Assembly (NCBI RefSeq): GCF_023703325.1 | Contig: NZ_JAMQGM010000026.1 | Location: 59,336 to 123,335, forward strand | Reading direction: 5' to 3' | Source of the DNA: Streptomyces meridianus | GTDB lineage: Bacteria > Actinomycetota > Actinomycetes > Streptomycetales > Streptomycetaceae | Length of the DNA stretch: 64,000 nucleotides | In this document: positions 1 to 8,461 of the stretch, piece by piece | Layout of the letters: each line of letters opens with the position of its first letter | Position numbering within the stretch: position 1 is the first letter of the stretch | Translations under genes and position numbers: made by a program | The notes under the pieces: generated by a model | The model's database searches: none | Seen by the model: only the letters and a program-made list of their open reading frames with translations | What the model was told of the DNA's origin: nothing

Positions 1-1
1 C

Positions 2-3000
2 CGGCTGACCGAACAGACCCGGGAGCGCCTCGGATCCGAGGCCGCTGCCGCCCGCGCCGAGGCCGACGCCCTGCTGCGGCGGGCCCGCACGGACGCCGAA
101 CGGCTCCTCAACGCCGCCTCCAACCAGGCCCAGGAGGCCACCGACCACGCCGAACAGCTGCGGACGTCCGCCGCGCACGAGTCGGAACACGCACGCCGCC
201 TCGCCGCCGAGACCACGCGGGGCGCCGAACAGCGCATGCGCGAGGCGGAGGAGGCGCTGCGCGAGGCGCAGGCGGAGGCCGACCGGCTGCGGGAAGAGGC
301 CGCGGCGAAGGCGAGCAAGCAGATCTCGGCGGCCGAATCCGCCAACGAGCAGCGGATGCGCACCGCCAAGGCCGAGATCGCCCGGCTCGTCGGCGAGGCC
401 ACCAAGGAGGCCGAATCCCTCAAGGCCGAGGCCGAGGAACTGCGCAACGACGCCAAGGCCCAGGCGGAGCGCGTGCTCGCCGAGGCCCAGGAGACCGCGC
501 GCACCAAGGCGGCCGAGGACTCCGCGGCGCAGCTCGCCGAAGCGGCCCGCAACGCCGAAGAGGTGCTCACCAAGGCCGCGGAGGACGCCAAGGCCACGAC
601 CCGGGCGGCGGCCGAGGAGGCCGAGCGCATCCGGCGCGAGGCGCAGGCGGAGGCCGACCGGCTGAGCTCTGAGGCCGCCGATGCGGCCGAGCAGGTCAAG
701 GGCGCGGCCAAGGACGACACCAAGGAGTACCGGGCCAGGACCGTCGAACTCCAGGAGGAGGCCCGGCGGCTGCGCGGCGAGGCGGAGCAACTGCGCTCGG
801 AGGCCGTCGCGGAGGGCGAGCGCATCCGCGGCGAGGCCCGCCGGGAAGCGGTGCAGCAGATCGAGGAGGCCGCCAAGAAGGCCGAGACGCTGCTGTCCAA
901 GGCGAAGGCCGACGCGGACGAGCTGCGCTCCGGGGCGACCAGCGAGAGCGAGCGGGTCCGCACCGAGGCCATCGAGCGGGCGACCTCGCTGCGCCGGCAG
1001 GCCGAGGAGGCACTGGAGCGCGCTCGGACCGAGGCCGAGGAACTGCGCAACGACGCCTTCACCCAGGCGCAGCGCACAGCCGACGAGGCGGTCGAGGAGG
1101 CCAAGCAGCTGCGCGAGGAGGCCGAGAAGGCCGCGCGCGACCGACGCGAGGAGGCCGCGGACGAGCTCGAGCGGCTGCACGACGAGGCCGAGAAGAAGCT
1201 CACGACGGCCGAGGAGTCCCTGACCGAGGCACGGTCCGAGGCCGAGCAACTGCGGCGCGAGGCCTCCGAGGAGGCGGAGCGGCTGCGGGCCGAGGCCGCC
1301 GAGCGGATCCGGACCCAGCTCCACCAGGCCGAGGAGGAGGCGGACCGGCTGCGCGACGAGGCGGCCTCGGACGCCTCCGCCTCCCGGGCCGAGGGCGAGG
1401 CAGTCGCCGTGCGGCTGCGCAGCGACGCGGCCACCGAGGCCGAACAGCTGCGCACCGCGGCCAAGGAATCGGCCGACCGGATGCGGGAGGAGGCCAAGAC
1501 CGGTGCCGAGCGCATCGGCGCGGAGGCCTCGGAAGCCCTGGAGGCGGCCCAGGAGGAGGCCGCCCGTCGTCGGCGCGAGGCCGAGGAACTGCTCGGTTCC
1601 GCCCGCGAGGAGGCGCACCAGGAGCGCACCAGCGCCCGCGAGCAGAGCGACGAGCTGCTTGCCTCCGCCCGCAAGCGGGTGGAGGAGGCCCAGACCGAGG
1701 CACAGCGTCTGGTCGAGGAGGCGGAGCGGCGGTCGGGCGAACTGGTCGGCGCCGCCGAGCAGACGGCCCAGCAGGTGCGGGACTCGGTGACCGGGCTTCA
1801 CGAGCAGGCCGAGGCGGAGATCTCCGGGCTGCGGTCGGCGGCGGAGCACGCCGCGGCGCGTACCCGCGAGGAGGCTCAGGAGGAGGCCGACCGGGTCCGC
1901 CGGGACGCATACGAGGAGCGCGAGCGGGCGTCCGAGGACGCGACCCGGCTGCGCAGCGAGGCCCAGAACGAGACCGAGGCGGCACGGGCACTGGCCGAAC
2001 GCACGGTCTCCGAGGCGATCGAGGAGGCGGACCGGCTGCGCGCGGAGGCCCGCGAGGATGCCAACCGGCGTCGCAGCGAGGCGGCCGAGCAGGCCGACCG
2101 GCTGATCGCGGAGGCCACCCAGGAGGCGGACCGGATCGTCGCCGAGGCCGAATCCGGCCGGCGGGAGGCCGCGGAGGAGGCGGAGCGCACCCTGGCGGCG
2201 GCGGACGAGATTCGCGACCGGGCGCGGGAGGACGCCGCGAAGCGCCGCAACGACGCGGCCGAGCAGGCGGACCAGCTCATCGCCCAGGCGCAGGAGGAGG
2301 CACTCCAGGCGGCCACCGCTGCCGAGGAGCAGGCGGACGCGATGGTCGGAGCCGCCCGCAAGGAGGCGGAGCGGATCATCACGGAGGCCACGAACGACAG
2401 CAACGCCCGGGTCGAGCGGTCCCGCACGGACGCCGACACCCTGCTGACCGAGGCCCGTCGCGACGCCACCGCCATCCGGGAGCGCGCCGAGGGGCTGCGG
2501 GCCCGGATCGAGGCCGAGGTCGAGGAACTGCACGAGCGGGCCCGCCGGGAGACGTCGGAGGCGCTCAAGTCCGCGGGCGAGCGGGTGGACAAGCTGGTCA
2601 AAGCCGCGAACGAGCAGCTGGCGGAGGCCGAGGAGAAGGCAAAGGAGCTCGTCTCCGAGGCCAACAGCGAGGCCGGCAGGGTGCGGATCGCCGCGGTGAA
2701 GAAGGCCGAGGGCCTCCTCAAGGAGACGGAGCAGAAGCGGGCGGCGGTGCTCCGCGAGGCCGATCAGACGCGGGCCGAGGCGGTCAAGGAGGCCGAGAAG
2801 CTGCGGGACGACGCCGCCAGGGAGGCGGAGCGCACCATCGAGGAGGGCAAGCGTGAGCTGGAGGTTCTCGTGCGCCGCCGCGAGGACATCAACGCCGAGA
2901 TCTCCCGGGTCCAGGACGTTCTGGAGGCGCTGGAGTCGTTCGAGGTGCCCGGTGCCGGGGGCAAGGACAACGGCGTCAAGGCATCAGCGGGATCGACTCG

Positions 3001-3028
3001 TTCGGGTGGTAACCAGTCGGATGGGTAG
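2..3028 (+). CDS. scy: Scy-like polarity coiled-coil protein, 5' truncated by window edge
   Basis: The frame is open from base 2 to the stop at 3028, so the N-terminus lies outside the window and about 1,000 residues are visible. Composition is almost entirely Ala, Glu, Arg, Asp and Leu in long heptad/hendecad-like repeats, with recurring short units such as EADRLR, EEAERL and RREAEE. This is an uninterrupted alpha-helical coiled coil apart from the last ~35 residues, which turn Gly/Ser-rich and look disordered. In Streptomyces, Scy is a scaffold of the hyphal-tip polarisome that works with DivIVA and FilP. The very next gene encodes a FilP-type protein, which supports the assignment. The missing start cannot be judged. 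Long frames on the other strand inside this gene are by-products of the repetitive GC-rich codons. Confidence 0.9.
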   Translation, partial: RLTEQTRERLGSEAAAARAEADALLRRARTDAERLLNAASNQAQEATDHAEQLRTSAAHESEHARRLAAETTRGAEQRMREAEEALREAQAEADRLREEAAAKASKQISAAESANEQRMRTAKAEIARLVGEATKEAESLKAEAEELRNDAKAQAERVLAEAQETARTKAAEDSAAQLAEAARNAEEVLTKAAEDAKATTRAAAEEAERIRREAQAEADRLSSEAADAAEQVKGAAKDDTKEYRARTVELQEEARRLRGEAEQLRSEAVAEGERIRGEARREAVQQIEEAAKKAETLLSKAKADADELRSGATSESERVRTEAIERATSLRRQAEEALERARTEAEELRNDAFTQAQRTADEAVEEAKQLREEAEKAARDRREEAADELERLHDEAEKKLTTAEESLTEARSEAEQLRREASEEAERLRAEAAERIRTQLHQAEEEADRLRDEAASDASASRAEGEAVAVRLRSDAATEAEQLRTAAKESADRMREEAKTGAERIGAEASEALEAAQEEAARRRREAEELLGSAREEAHQERTSAREQSDELLASARKRVEEAQTEAQRLVEEAERRSGELVGAAEQTAQQVRDSVTGLHEQAEAEISGLRSAAEHAAARTREEAQEEADRVRRDAYEERERASEDATRLRSEAQNETEAARALAERTVSEAIEEADRLRAEAREDANRRRSEAAEQADRLIAEATQEADRIVAEAESGRREAAEEAERTLAAADEIRDRAREDAAKRRNDAAEQADQLIAQAQEEALQAATAAEEQADAMVGAARKEAERIITEATNDSNARVERSRTDADTLLTEARRDATAIRERAEGLRARIEAEVEELHERARRETSEALKSAGERVDKLVKAANEQLAEAEEKAKELVSEANSEAGRVRIAAVKKAEGLLKETEQKRAAVLREADQTRAEAVKEAEKLRDDAAREAERTIEEGKRELEVLVRRREDINAEISRVQDVLEALESFEVPGAGGKDNGVKASAGSTRSGGNQSDG

Positions 3029-3084
3029 TCAATGCGCGCCCGATGCCCTGATTCGGCCGCCTGAAAGCGAGGGATACGGACCGA

Positions 3085-3106
3085 TGACCACCCAAAAGGG
3101 GGGTCA
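3085..3106. terminator. Inverted repeat after scy (terminator or operator)
   Basis: TGACCACCC, an AAAA loop, then GGGGGGTCA: eight of nine arm positions pair. It lies 57 bases after the scy stop and about 95 bases before filP, so it could end scy transcription or act as a filP operator. No T-run follows. Confidence 0.4.
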
Positions 3107-3155
3107 TTCTCCAGATCAAAAGGGCATTGACTCGATGACACGCCGTCCCCGCCCC

Positions 3156-3161
3156 TAGGAT
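3156..3161 (+). promoter_or_regulatory. Candidate -10 box of filP
   Basis: TAGGAT fits the Streptomyces vegetative -10 pattern TAGRRT and lies 39 bases before the filP start. The nearest TTGACT (3127-3132) is 23 bases upstream, too far for a classical -35 spacing, so the full promoter is unsure. Confidence 0.35.
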
Positions 3162-3200
3162 TCCCCCCATCACCTCACCGGTCTCACCGACAGGAACCCC

Positions 3201-4136
3201 ATGAGCGACACTTCCTCCCCCTTCGGCTTCGAGCTCGTTCGGCGTGGATACGACCGCGGGCAGGTGGACGACCGCATCACGAAGCTCGTCGCCGACCGTG
3301 ACAGCGCGCTCTCCCGCATCACCTCGCTGGAGAAGCGCATCGAGGAGCTCCACCTCGAAACGCAGAACGCCACGGCCCAGGTCAACGACGCCGAACCGTC
3401 GTACGCGGGTCTCGGCGCGCGGGTCGAGAAGATCCTCCGCCTCGCCGAGGAAGAGGCGAAGGATCTGCGCGAGGAGGCCCGCCGGGCCGCCGAGCAGCAC
3501 CGCGAACTCGCCGAGTCCTCCGCCCAGCAGGTGCGCAACGACGCCGAGTCCTACGCCACCGACCGCAAGCAGAAGGCCGAGGACGAGGGCGTCCGCATCA
3601 TCGAGAAGGCCAAGGGCGAGGCCGCCGTCCTGCGCGCCGACGCCCAGAAGGACGCCCAGTCCAAGCGCGAGGAGGCGGACTCCCTCTTCGAGGAGACCCG
3701 CGCCAAGGCCGCGCAGGCAGCCGCAGACTTCGAGACGAACCTCGCCAAGCGCCGTGAGCAGTCCGAGCGGGACCTGGCCTCGCGTCAGGCGAAGGCCGAG
3801 AAGCGCCTCGCGGAGATCGAGCACCGCGCCGAGCAGTTGCGCCTCGAGGCGGAGAAGCTGCGCACCGATGCGGAGCGCCGGGCCCGGCAGACGGTGGAGA
3901 CGGCGCAGCGCCAGGCCGAGGACATCGTGGCCGACGCCAACGCCAAGGCCGACCGGATCCGCAGCGAATCCGAGCGCGAGCTGGCCGCCCTCACCAACCG
4001 CCGCGACAGCATCAACGCCCAGCTGACCAACGTCCGCGAGATGTTGGCGACGCTGACCGGCGCCGCGGTCGCCGCCGCAGGGTCGCCGGACGACGAGTCG
4101 GCCACCCGCAGCGTTCCGGCGCAGCAGACGCGCTGA
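3201..4136 (+). CDS. filP: FilP-like coiled-coil cytoskeletal protein
   Basis: A 311-residue protein starting at ATG after an AGGA-type ribosome binding site. The first ~50 residues (FGFELVRRGYDRGQVD) resemble the conserved N-terminal segment of DivIVA/FilP-type proteins. The rest, to about residue 290, is a charged coiled coil, and the tail is short and disordered. In Streptomyces, FilP is an intermediate-filament-like protein that forms a network behind the growing tip, gives hyphae rigidity and interacts with Scy and DivIVA. Length and position directly after scy agree with this. The end of the coiled coil (RRDSINAQL..VREML) resembles the end of the upstream Scy (RREDINAEI..VQDVL), which suggests a shared origin or shared assembly module. 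Confidence 0.93.
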   Translation: MSDTSSPFGFELVRRGYDRGQVDDRITKLVADRDSALSRITSLEKRIEELHLETQNATAQVNDAEPSYAGLGARVEKILRLAEEEAKDLREEARRAAEQHRELAESSAQQVRNDAESYATDRKQKAEDEGVRIIEKAKGEAAVLRADAQKDAQSKREEADSLFEETRAKAAQAAADFETNLAKRREQSERDLASRQAKAEKRLAEIEHRAEQLRLEAEKLRTDAERRARQTVETAQRQAEDIVADANAKADRIRSESERELAALTNRRDSINAQLTNVREMLATLTGAAVAAAGSPDDESATRSVPAQQTR

Positions 4137-4206
4137 CCCGGCCGACCCCGGGCCACGTCCCGGGATCCGTTCGGAACGGGCATCCGGTGAAGGTGTGTGC
4201 CTGAAC

Positions 4207-4243
4207 GGGTGTCCCGCGCCGCCTGGGGCGGCGCGGGACACCC
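4207..4243. terminator. Strong hairpin after filP
   Basis: GGGTGTCCCGCGCCGCC and its exact reverse complement form a perfect 17-bp stem with a TGG loop, 70 bases past the filP stop. There is no U-tract, as is usual for Streptomyces terminators. Confidence 0.75.
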
Positions 4244-4542
4244 GGCACCGGTGCTCAGGCGTTGTCTCCCGACTCCGGCCCGGCTCCGCCCGCCCGGCAC
4301 GCGATCCCCGCCCTCCGGCACGCGGTCCCCCCTGCCTTCGGCCGGGAGGCGCCCACCCGACGGCGTTGTCGAACGTCCGAGCAGCCCTCCCCCTGCCTGC
4401 GGCACGGGGAAAACCCGGAGGACGGCTCTCCGCCCTGCAGCTGCCCGCGCCGGACGCCGGAAGTCCCGCCCCAGCGGCGGCCGGCGCTGTTCGGGAGACG
4501 GGACCCGGTCCTCGCCGGGTGGCGGGGCCATGGCGGCGCGCT

Positions 4543-4548
4543 TAGCGT
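4543..4548 (+). promoter_or_regulatory. -10-like TAGCGT, probable leaderless start
   Basis: TAGCGT ends six bases before the ATG at 4555, and there is no Shine-Dalgarno sequence. Transcription from this box would begin at or next to the A of the start codon and give a leaderless mRNA. No good -35 is visible. Confidence 0.35.
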
Positions 4549-4554
4549 TGCCGC

Positions 4555-5580
4555 ATGATCGAGCTCGAGGAGCTGACGAAGCGGTTCGGCGACACCCTTG
4601 CTGTCGATCGGCTCACCTTCGTCGTGCGTCCGGGAGTCGTCACGGGTTTTCTGGGGCCCAACGGTGCCGGGAAGTCGACGACCATGCGCATGATGCTCGG
4701 TCTGGACCGACCGACGAGCGGTGACGTCCGCATCGACGGGCGGCCGTACGCCGAACTGCGGGATCCGCTGAAGTCCGTCGGTGCCCTGCTCGACGCCCGG
4801 TCGTGGCACGGCGGGCGCAGCGCGTACAACCATCTGCTCTGTCTCGCCCAGAGCAACGGCCTGCCGCGGCAACGAGTGGCGGAAGTCCTGGAGACGGTCG
4901 GTCTCGGCGCGGTGGCGGCCAAGCGCGCCAAGGGTTTCTCGCTCGGCATGGGCCAGCGGCTGGGCATCGCGAGCGCACTGCTCGGGGATCCGCGGATCCT
5001 GCTGTTCGACGAACCGGTCAACGGCCTGGATCCCGAGGGCATCCACTGGATCCGGCATCTGATGCAGAAACTGGCGGCCGAGGGCCGTACCGTCTTCGTC
5101 TCCAGCCATCTGATGAGCGAGATGGCGCTGACCGCCGAGCACCTGATCGTCATCGGACAGGGCAGGTTGCTGGCTGACACCTCGATGGCCGCGTTCATCG
5201 CCGGGAACTCCCGTTCCTTCGTCCAGCTGCGCTCGCCGGACCACGAGCGGCTGCGGGAGGTGCTGCGCGACGCCGGTGTCACCGCGGTGGTGACCGCCGA
5301 CGGTTCCTTCCGGGTGGACGCCGGCGATCCGGCGAAGCTGGGCGAACTGGCCGCAGAGCACCGGATCGTCCTGCACGAGCTCACCGGACGGCAGGCATCG
5401 CTGGAGGAGGCGTTCATGCAGCTCACGGCCGGTTCGGTGGAGTACCACGCGCACGATGCCGGTGCGGAACCGCCCCCCGGGCCGGAGGTGTTCGCGCCCG
5501 ACCCGGCCACTGGCCGTCGGCCGCCGGCATGGGGCGAGGACTGGCGGCGCCGGCGCGGTAACGACACCGAGGGAGTCTGA
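4555..5580 (+). CDS. ABC transporter ATP-binding protein (exporter type)
   Basis: A 341-residue nucleotide-binding subunit. Walker A is GPNGAGKST (near residue 34), the signature is the variant SLGMGQR, Walker B is ILLFDEPVNGLDPEG, and the H-loop is SSHLMSEM. This is the DrrA/CcmA-like family with one ATPase domain per chain. After the ATPase core (about residue 220) comes a ~90-residue accessory domain and a Pro-rich tail. The permease gene follows after 4 bases, so the pair forms one exporter. The pair 7349-9390 is closely related (shared LFDEPVNGLDPEG and SSHLMSEMALTA). The substrate cannot be read from sequence; antibiotic or lipid export is typical of the family. Confidence 0.92.
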   Translation: MIELEELTKRFGDTLAVDRLTFVVRPGVVTGFLGPNGAGKSTTMRMMLGLDRPTSGDVRIDGRPYAELRDPLKSVGALLDARSWHGGRSAYNHLLCLAQSNGLPRQRVAEVLETVGLGAVAAKRAKGFSLGMGQRLGIASALLGDPRILLFDEPVNGLDPEGIHWIRHLMQKLAAEGRTVFVSSHLMSEMALTAEHLIVIGQGRLLADTSMAAFIAGNSRSFVQLRSPDHERLREVLRDAGVTAVVTADGSFRVDAGDPAKLGELAAEHRIVLHELTGRQASLEEAFMQLTAGSVEYHAHDAGAEPPPGPEVFAPDPATGRRPPAWGEDWRRRRGNDTEGV

Positions 5581-5584
5581 GCGG

Positions 5585-6352
5585 ATGGCAGCGGCACAGG
5601 TCCTCCAGTCGGAGTGGACGAAGATCCGGTCGGTGCGGTCGACGGTGTGGACGCTGGGCCTGGCGGCCGTGGTGACGTCGGCGCTCGGCGGGCTGATCAG
5701 TGTGCTCTCGCGCAACCGGTTCGACGAGCTGTCCGCATCGGAGCAGCTGCGGTTCGACGCGACGTACATCAGTTTCGCCGGGATGGGCCTCGGACAGCTC
5801 GCCATGATCGTCTTCGGGGTGCTGGTCGTTTCCAACGAGTACAGCACCGGCATGATCCGCGCATCGCTCGCCGCGGTGCCGCAGCGCGGCCTCTTCCTGG
5901 CCTCCAAGATCACTGCGGCCGCACTGCTCGCCTTCGTCATCGGTCTGGCCACCAGCTTCGTGACCTTCTTCCTGGGCCAGGCGCTGCTCGGCCCGTACCG
6001 CGCGTCGATCAGCGATCCGGGGGTGCTGCGCGCGGTCGTCGGGGGCGGCCTGTACATGACGCTGATCGCGGTGTTCTCGATGGGCGTCGCCGCGATGCTG
6101 CGCAGCCCTGTCCTCGCGCTGGGCATCCTGATGCCGTTCTTCTTCCTGATCTCCAACGTGCTCGGGAACGTGCCCGCGACGAAGGAGGTAGGCCAGTACC
6201 TGCCCGACCAGGCCGGCACCAAGATCATGCAGGTGGTGCAGCTGCCCGACGACGCACCGTACGGGCCGTGGGGCGGGCTGGCCATCATGGCCGCGTGGGT
6301 CGCGGCGGCACTCCTCGGCGGCTTCCTGACACTCCGGAGGCGGGACGCGTGA
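5585..6352 (+). CDS. ABC transporter permease (ABC-2 type)
   Basis: A 255-residue membrane protein. The ATG at 5585 follows the upstream stop by four bases, with the upstream GAGGGAGTCTGAGCGG stretch supplying the ribosome binding site. The N-terminal SEWTKIRSVRST is the hallmark of Streptomyces ABC-2 permeases. About six hydrophobic segments follow, with NEYSTGMIRASL after the second, a motif shared with the permease at 8458. The C-terminus is RRRDA on the cytoplasmic side. It presumably pairs with the ATPase at 4555-5580. Confidence 0.9.
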   Translation: MAAAQVLQSEWTKIRSVRSTVWTLGLAAVVTSALGGLISVLSRNRFDELSASEQLRFDATYISFAGMGLGQLAMIVFGVLVVSNEYSTGMIRASLAAVPQRGLFLASKITAAALLAFVIGLATSFVTFFLGQALLGPYRASISDPGVLRAVVGGGLYMTLIAVFSMGVAAMLRSPVLALGILMPFFFLISNVLGNVPATKEVGQYLPDQAGTKIMQVVQLPDDAPYGPWGGLAIMAAWVAAALLGGFLTLRRRDA

Positions 6353-6383
6353 AGCCGCCCCGTGCTCCTCACCCGGGCGGCGG

Positions 6384-7223
6384 GTGACGGTACCCGTGCG
6401 CCGGCGCCGTGCTGAACTCCCCGACCCCGCTGGGGTGTCCGGGCCGGTGCCGCTGGCGTACCCGGGCCGTGCGCTCACGGAGCCGGCACTGCTCACGGAC
6501 CGGACGCTGCTGGAACTTCTCGCCACGCCGGCACCGTTGCGCGCCTGGCGGGTCCTCGGCAGGGGCCCGCGGGCCGTCCGGCCCCGCCGGGAGCTGGACC
6601 GCGTGCTCTCCCGGCTGGGCCAGGCGACCACGGAACACCGCCGGCCGGTGATCGGGGTGGGGGCCAACGCCTCGCCGGACCGGCTGCGGCGCAAACTCGC
6701 CGCAGCCGGGAGACCCTGGGCGGTTCCCATGGTTCCGGTGCGGGTGAGCGGGGTGGCTCTCGGTTGCTCCGGGCACATCAGCCGCGGGGGCTACGTGGCG
6801 GCCGCACCGTACGCGGACGCCTGCGCCGAGGCCACGTTCGTCGTCTCGTGGCTGGACGACGACCAGCTCCGCACCGTGGACGTCAGCGAGTTCCCCAACT
6901 ACCGGCGCGCGCTCCTGCCCGGCGAGCGGTTCGCCATGATCCTGCCGTCCGGGGAGCGGCTGGCAGCGGCCCACCTCTACGTCAGCGTGCACGGGGTGCT
7001 GGCGGACGCCGGCGGCCGGCCCGTCCCGGGCGGGGGGCCTCAGGCGGATCTGCTGAGCATGCTGCTCGGCGCCTCCGCGCGACTGCGGGAACTCCTCGGC
7101 CCCGGCCCGGACGCGTGGGTGGCGAAGGCGGGCGCCGACCGGTCGGTGCGCGAGCAGGGCACCCGGTTGCTGCGCGAGGAGGGCCGGGTGCCCGCCCGGA
7201 ACGACTTCGCGGAGTACGGCTGA
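6384..7223 (+). CDS. Conserved hypothetical protein
   Basis: A 279-residue protein from a GTG start at 6384, 31 bases after the permease stop and probably in the same transcript. I do not recognise a family. Visible blocks are VIGVGANASPDRLRRKL (near residue 92), VSGVALGCSGHISRGGYVAA (near 122) and DDQLRTVDVSEFPNYRR (near 160). It has no signal peptide and no membrane segment. The GxGANxSP and GH segments could belong to an active site, but that is inference only. It sits between two paralogous exporter pairs with no obvious link to either. The start codon is uncertain because the upstream sequence has only a weak purine run. Confidence 0.75.
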   Translation: MTVPVRRRRAELPDPAGVSGPVPLAYPGRALTEPALLTDRTLLELLATPAPLRAWRVLGRGPRAVRPRRELDRVLSRLGQATTEHRRPVIGVGANASPDRLRRKLAAAGRPWAVPMVPVRVSGVALGCSGHISRGGYVAAAPYADACAEATFVVSWLDDDQLRTVDVSEFPNYRRALLPGERFAMILPSGERLAAAHLYVSVHGVLADAGGRPVPGGGPQADLLSMLLGASARLRELLGPGPDAWVAKAGADRSVREQGTRLLREEGRVPARNDFAEYG

Positions 7224-7348
7224 CGAGCACGCCCCGGTGCCCCGGCCCGGGCCCCGTACCCCCGCCTGCCGGGGAACCGTCGACCCGCCGGTAGCCTCCT
7301 AAGCCTCACCGGGGGCTCTGCCCCGACCCGTCCGGCAAGGGACCTTCC

Positions 7349-8461
7349 ATGATCGAGGCAGTCGGTCTGACGAAGCGCTACGGCGCCAAGACGGCCGTGC
7401 ACAACCTGTCGTTCCGGGTACGGCCCGGCATCGTCACCGGATTCCTGGGGCCCAACGGCTCGGGCAAGTCGACGACGATGCGCATGATCCTGGGTCTGGA
7501 CGAGCCGACCCACGGACATGTCACCATCGGCGGCCTGCACTTCCGCCAACTGGCCAATGCCCCGCGCCAGGTCGGTGCGTTGCTGGACGCCAAGGCCGTC
7601 CACGGCGGCCGGAGCGCGCGCAACCACCTGCTGTGCCTGGCCCAGCTCTCCGGGATTCCCGCCGGCCGGGTGGACGAGGTCCTGGGCGTCGTCGGCCTGC
7701 AGGGCGTGGCGGGAAAGCGCTCGAAGTCCTTCTCGCTCGGCATGGGGCAACGGCTCGGCATCGCCGCAGCCCTGCTCGGCGACCCGCAGGTGCTGCTCTT
7801 CGACGAACCGGTCAACGGCCTCGACCCGGAGGGCATCCTCTGGGTGCGCAACCTCATGAAGCAGCTCGCCGCCGAGGGGCGGACCGTGTTCGTCTCCAGT
7901 CATCTGATGAGCGAGATGGCGCTGACCGCCGACCATCTGATCGTGATCGGGCGGGGGCAGTTGCTCGCCGACATGAGCGTGCAGGAGTTCATCGCGCGCA
8001 ACTCCGCGTCCTTCGCACGGGTGCGGACCCCGGACGGGAACGACGGCGAGCGGGAGAAGCTGACCGCCGCGCTCACTGCGGCGGGTGGTGAGGTGCACTC
8101 CGAGCCCGACGGCGCCTTCCGCGTGACCGGGCTCCCGCTCCCCCGGATCAGCGACGTCGCACACGCTGCGCAGGTCCGGCTGTGGGAGCTCTCCCCCCAC
8201 CACGCGTCGCTCGAGGAGGCGTACATGGGGATGACGCAGGGGGCGGTGGACTACCGCGCGACGACCGACCCGAGGGCGGGTCTGCACGTCCCCCACGTCA
8301 CCGGGGAGCCGCCGACGGCCGGCCGGGCTGCAACCGGGCTCCGGCCCGATGCCCATCGGGCCGGAGCTCAGCAACCGGGGCAGGCGCACCCGCCGGCCGC
8401 GGCAGGCGCACCCGGCCCGACCGCACGCGACCACCGCGACAGTGAGGACGAGCAGCGATGA
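7349..8461 (+). CDS. ABC transporter ATP-binding protein (second, paralogous exporter)
   Basis: A 370-residue ATPase subunit with Walker A GPNGSGKST, signature SLGMGQR, Walker B LLFDEPVNGLDPEG and H-loop SSHLMSEM. It closely resembles the protein at 4555-5580 along the whole ATPase domain. A Pro/Ala-rich, probably disordered tail of about 60 residues follows the accessory domain. AAGGGA before the ATG is a usable ribosome binding site. The stop overlaps the ATG of the permease (ATGA), so the two are translationally coupled. The substrate is unknown. Confidence 0.92.
   Translation: MIEAVGLTKRYGAKTAVHNLSFRVRPGIVTGFLGPNGSGKSTTMRMILGLDEPTHGHVTIGGLHFRQLANAPRQVGALLDAKAVHGGRSARNHLLCLAQLSGIPAGRVDEVLGVVGLQGVAGKRSKSFSLGMGQRLGIAAALLGDPQVLLFDEPVNGLDPEGILWVRNLMKQLAAEGRTVFVSSHLMSEMALTADHLIVIGRGQLLADMSVQEFIARNSASFARVRTPDGNDGEREKLTAALTAAGGEVHSEPDGAFRVTGLPLPRISDVAHAAQVRLWELSPHHASLEEAYMGMTQGAVDYRATTDPRAGLHVPHVTGEPPTAGRAATGLRPDAHRAGAQQPGQAHPPAAAGAPGPTARDHRDSEDEQR

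Larger units (their letters stand above)
4137..4554. other. Intergenic region between filP and the first ABC gene
   Basis: No convincing gene. The stretch holds a strong hairpin (4207-4243), an imperfect GC-rich hairpin near 4326-4351 of the CCCCCTGCC-TTC-GGCCGGGAGG kind common between Streptomyces genes, and a -10-like box just before 4555. Small open frames here do not have a ribosome binding site or a recognisable product. Confidence 0.6.

Noticed and set aside
1876..2721. A 281-codon minus-strand open frame inside scy
   Set aside because: It mirrors the repetitive Ala/Glu/Arg codons of the coiled coil on the other strand, with Ser/Arg-rich product and no ribosome binding site.
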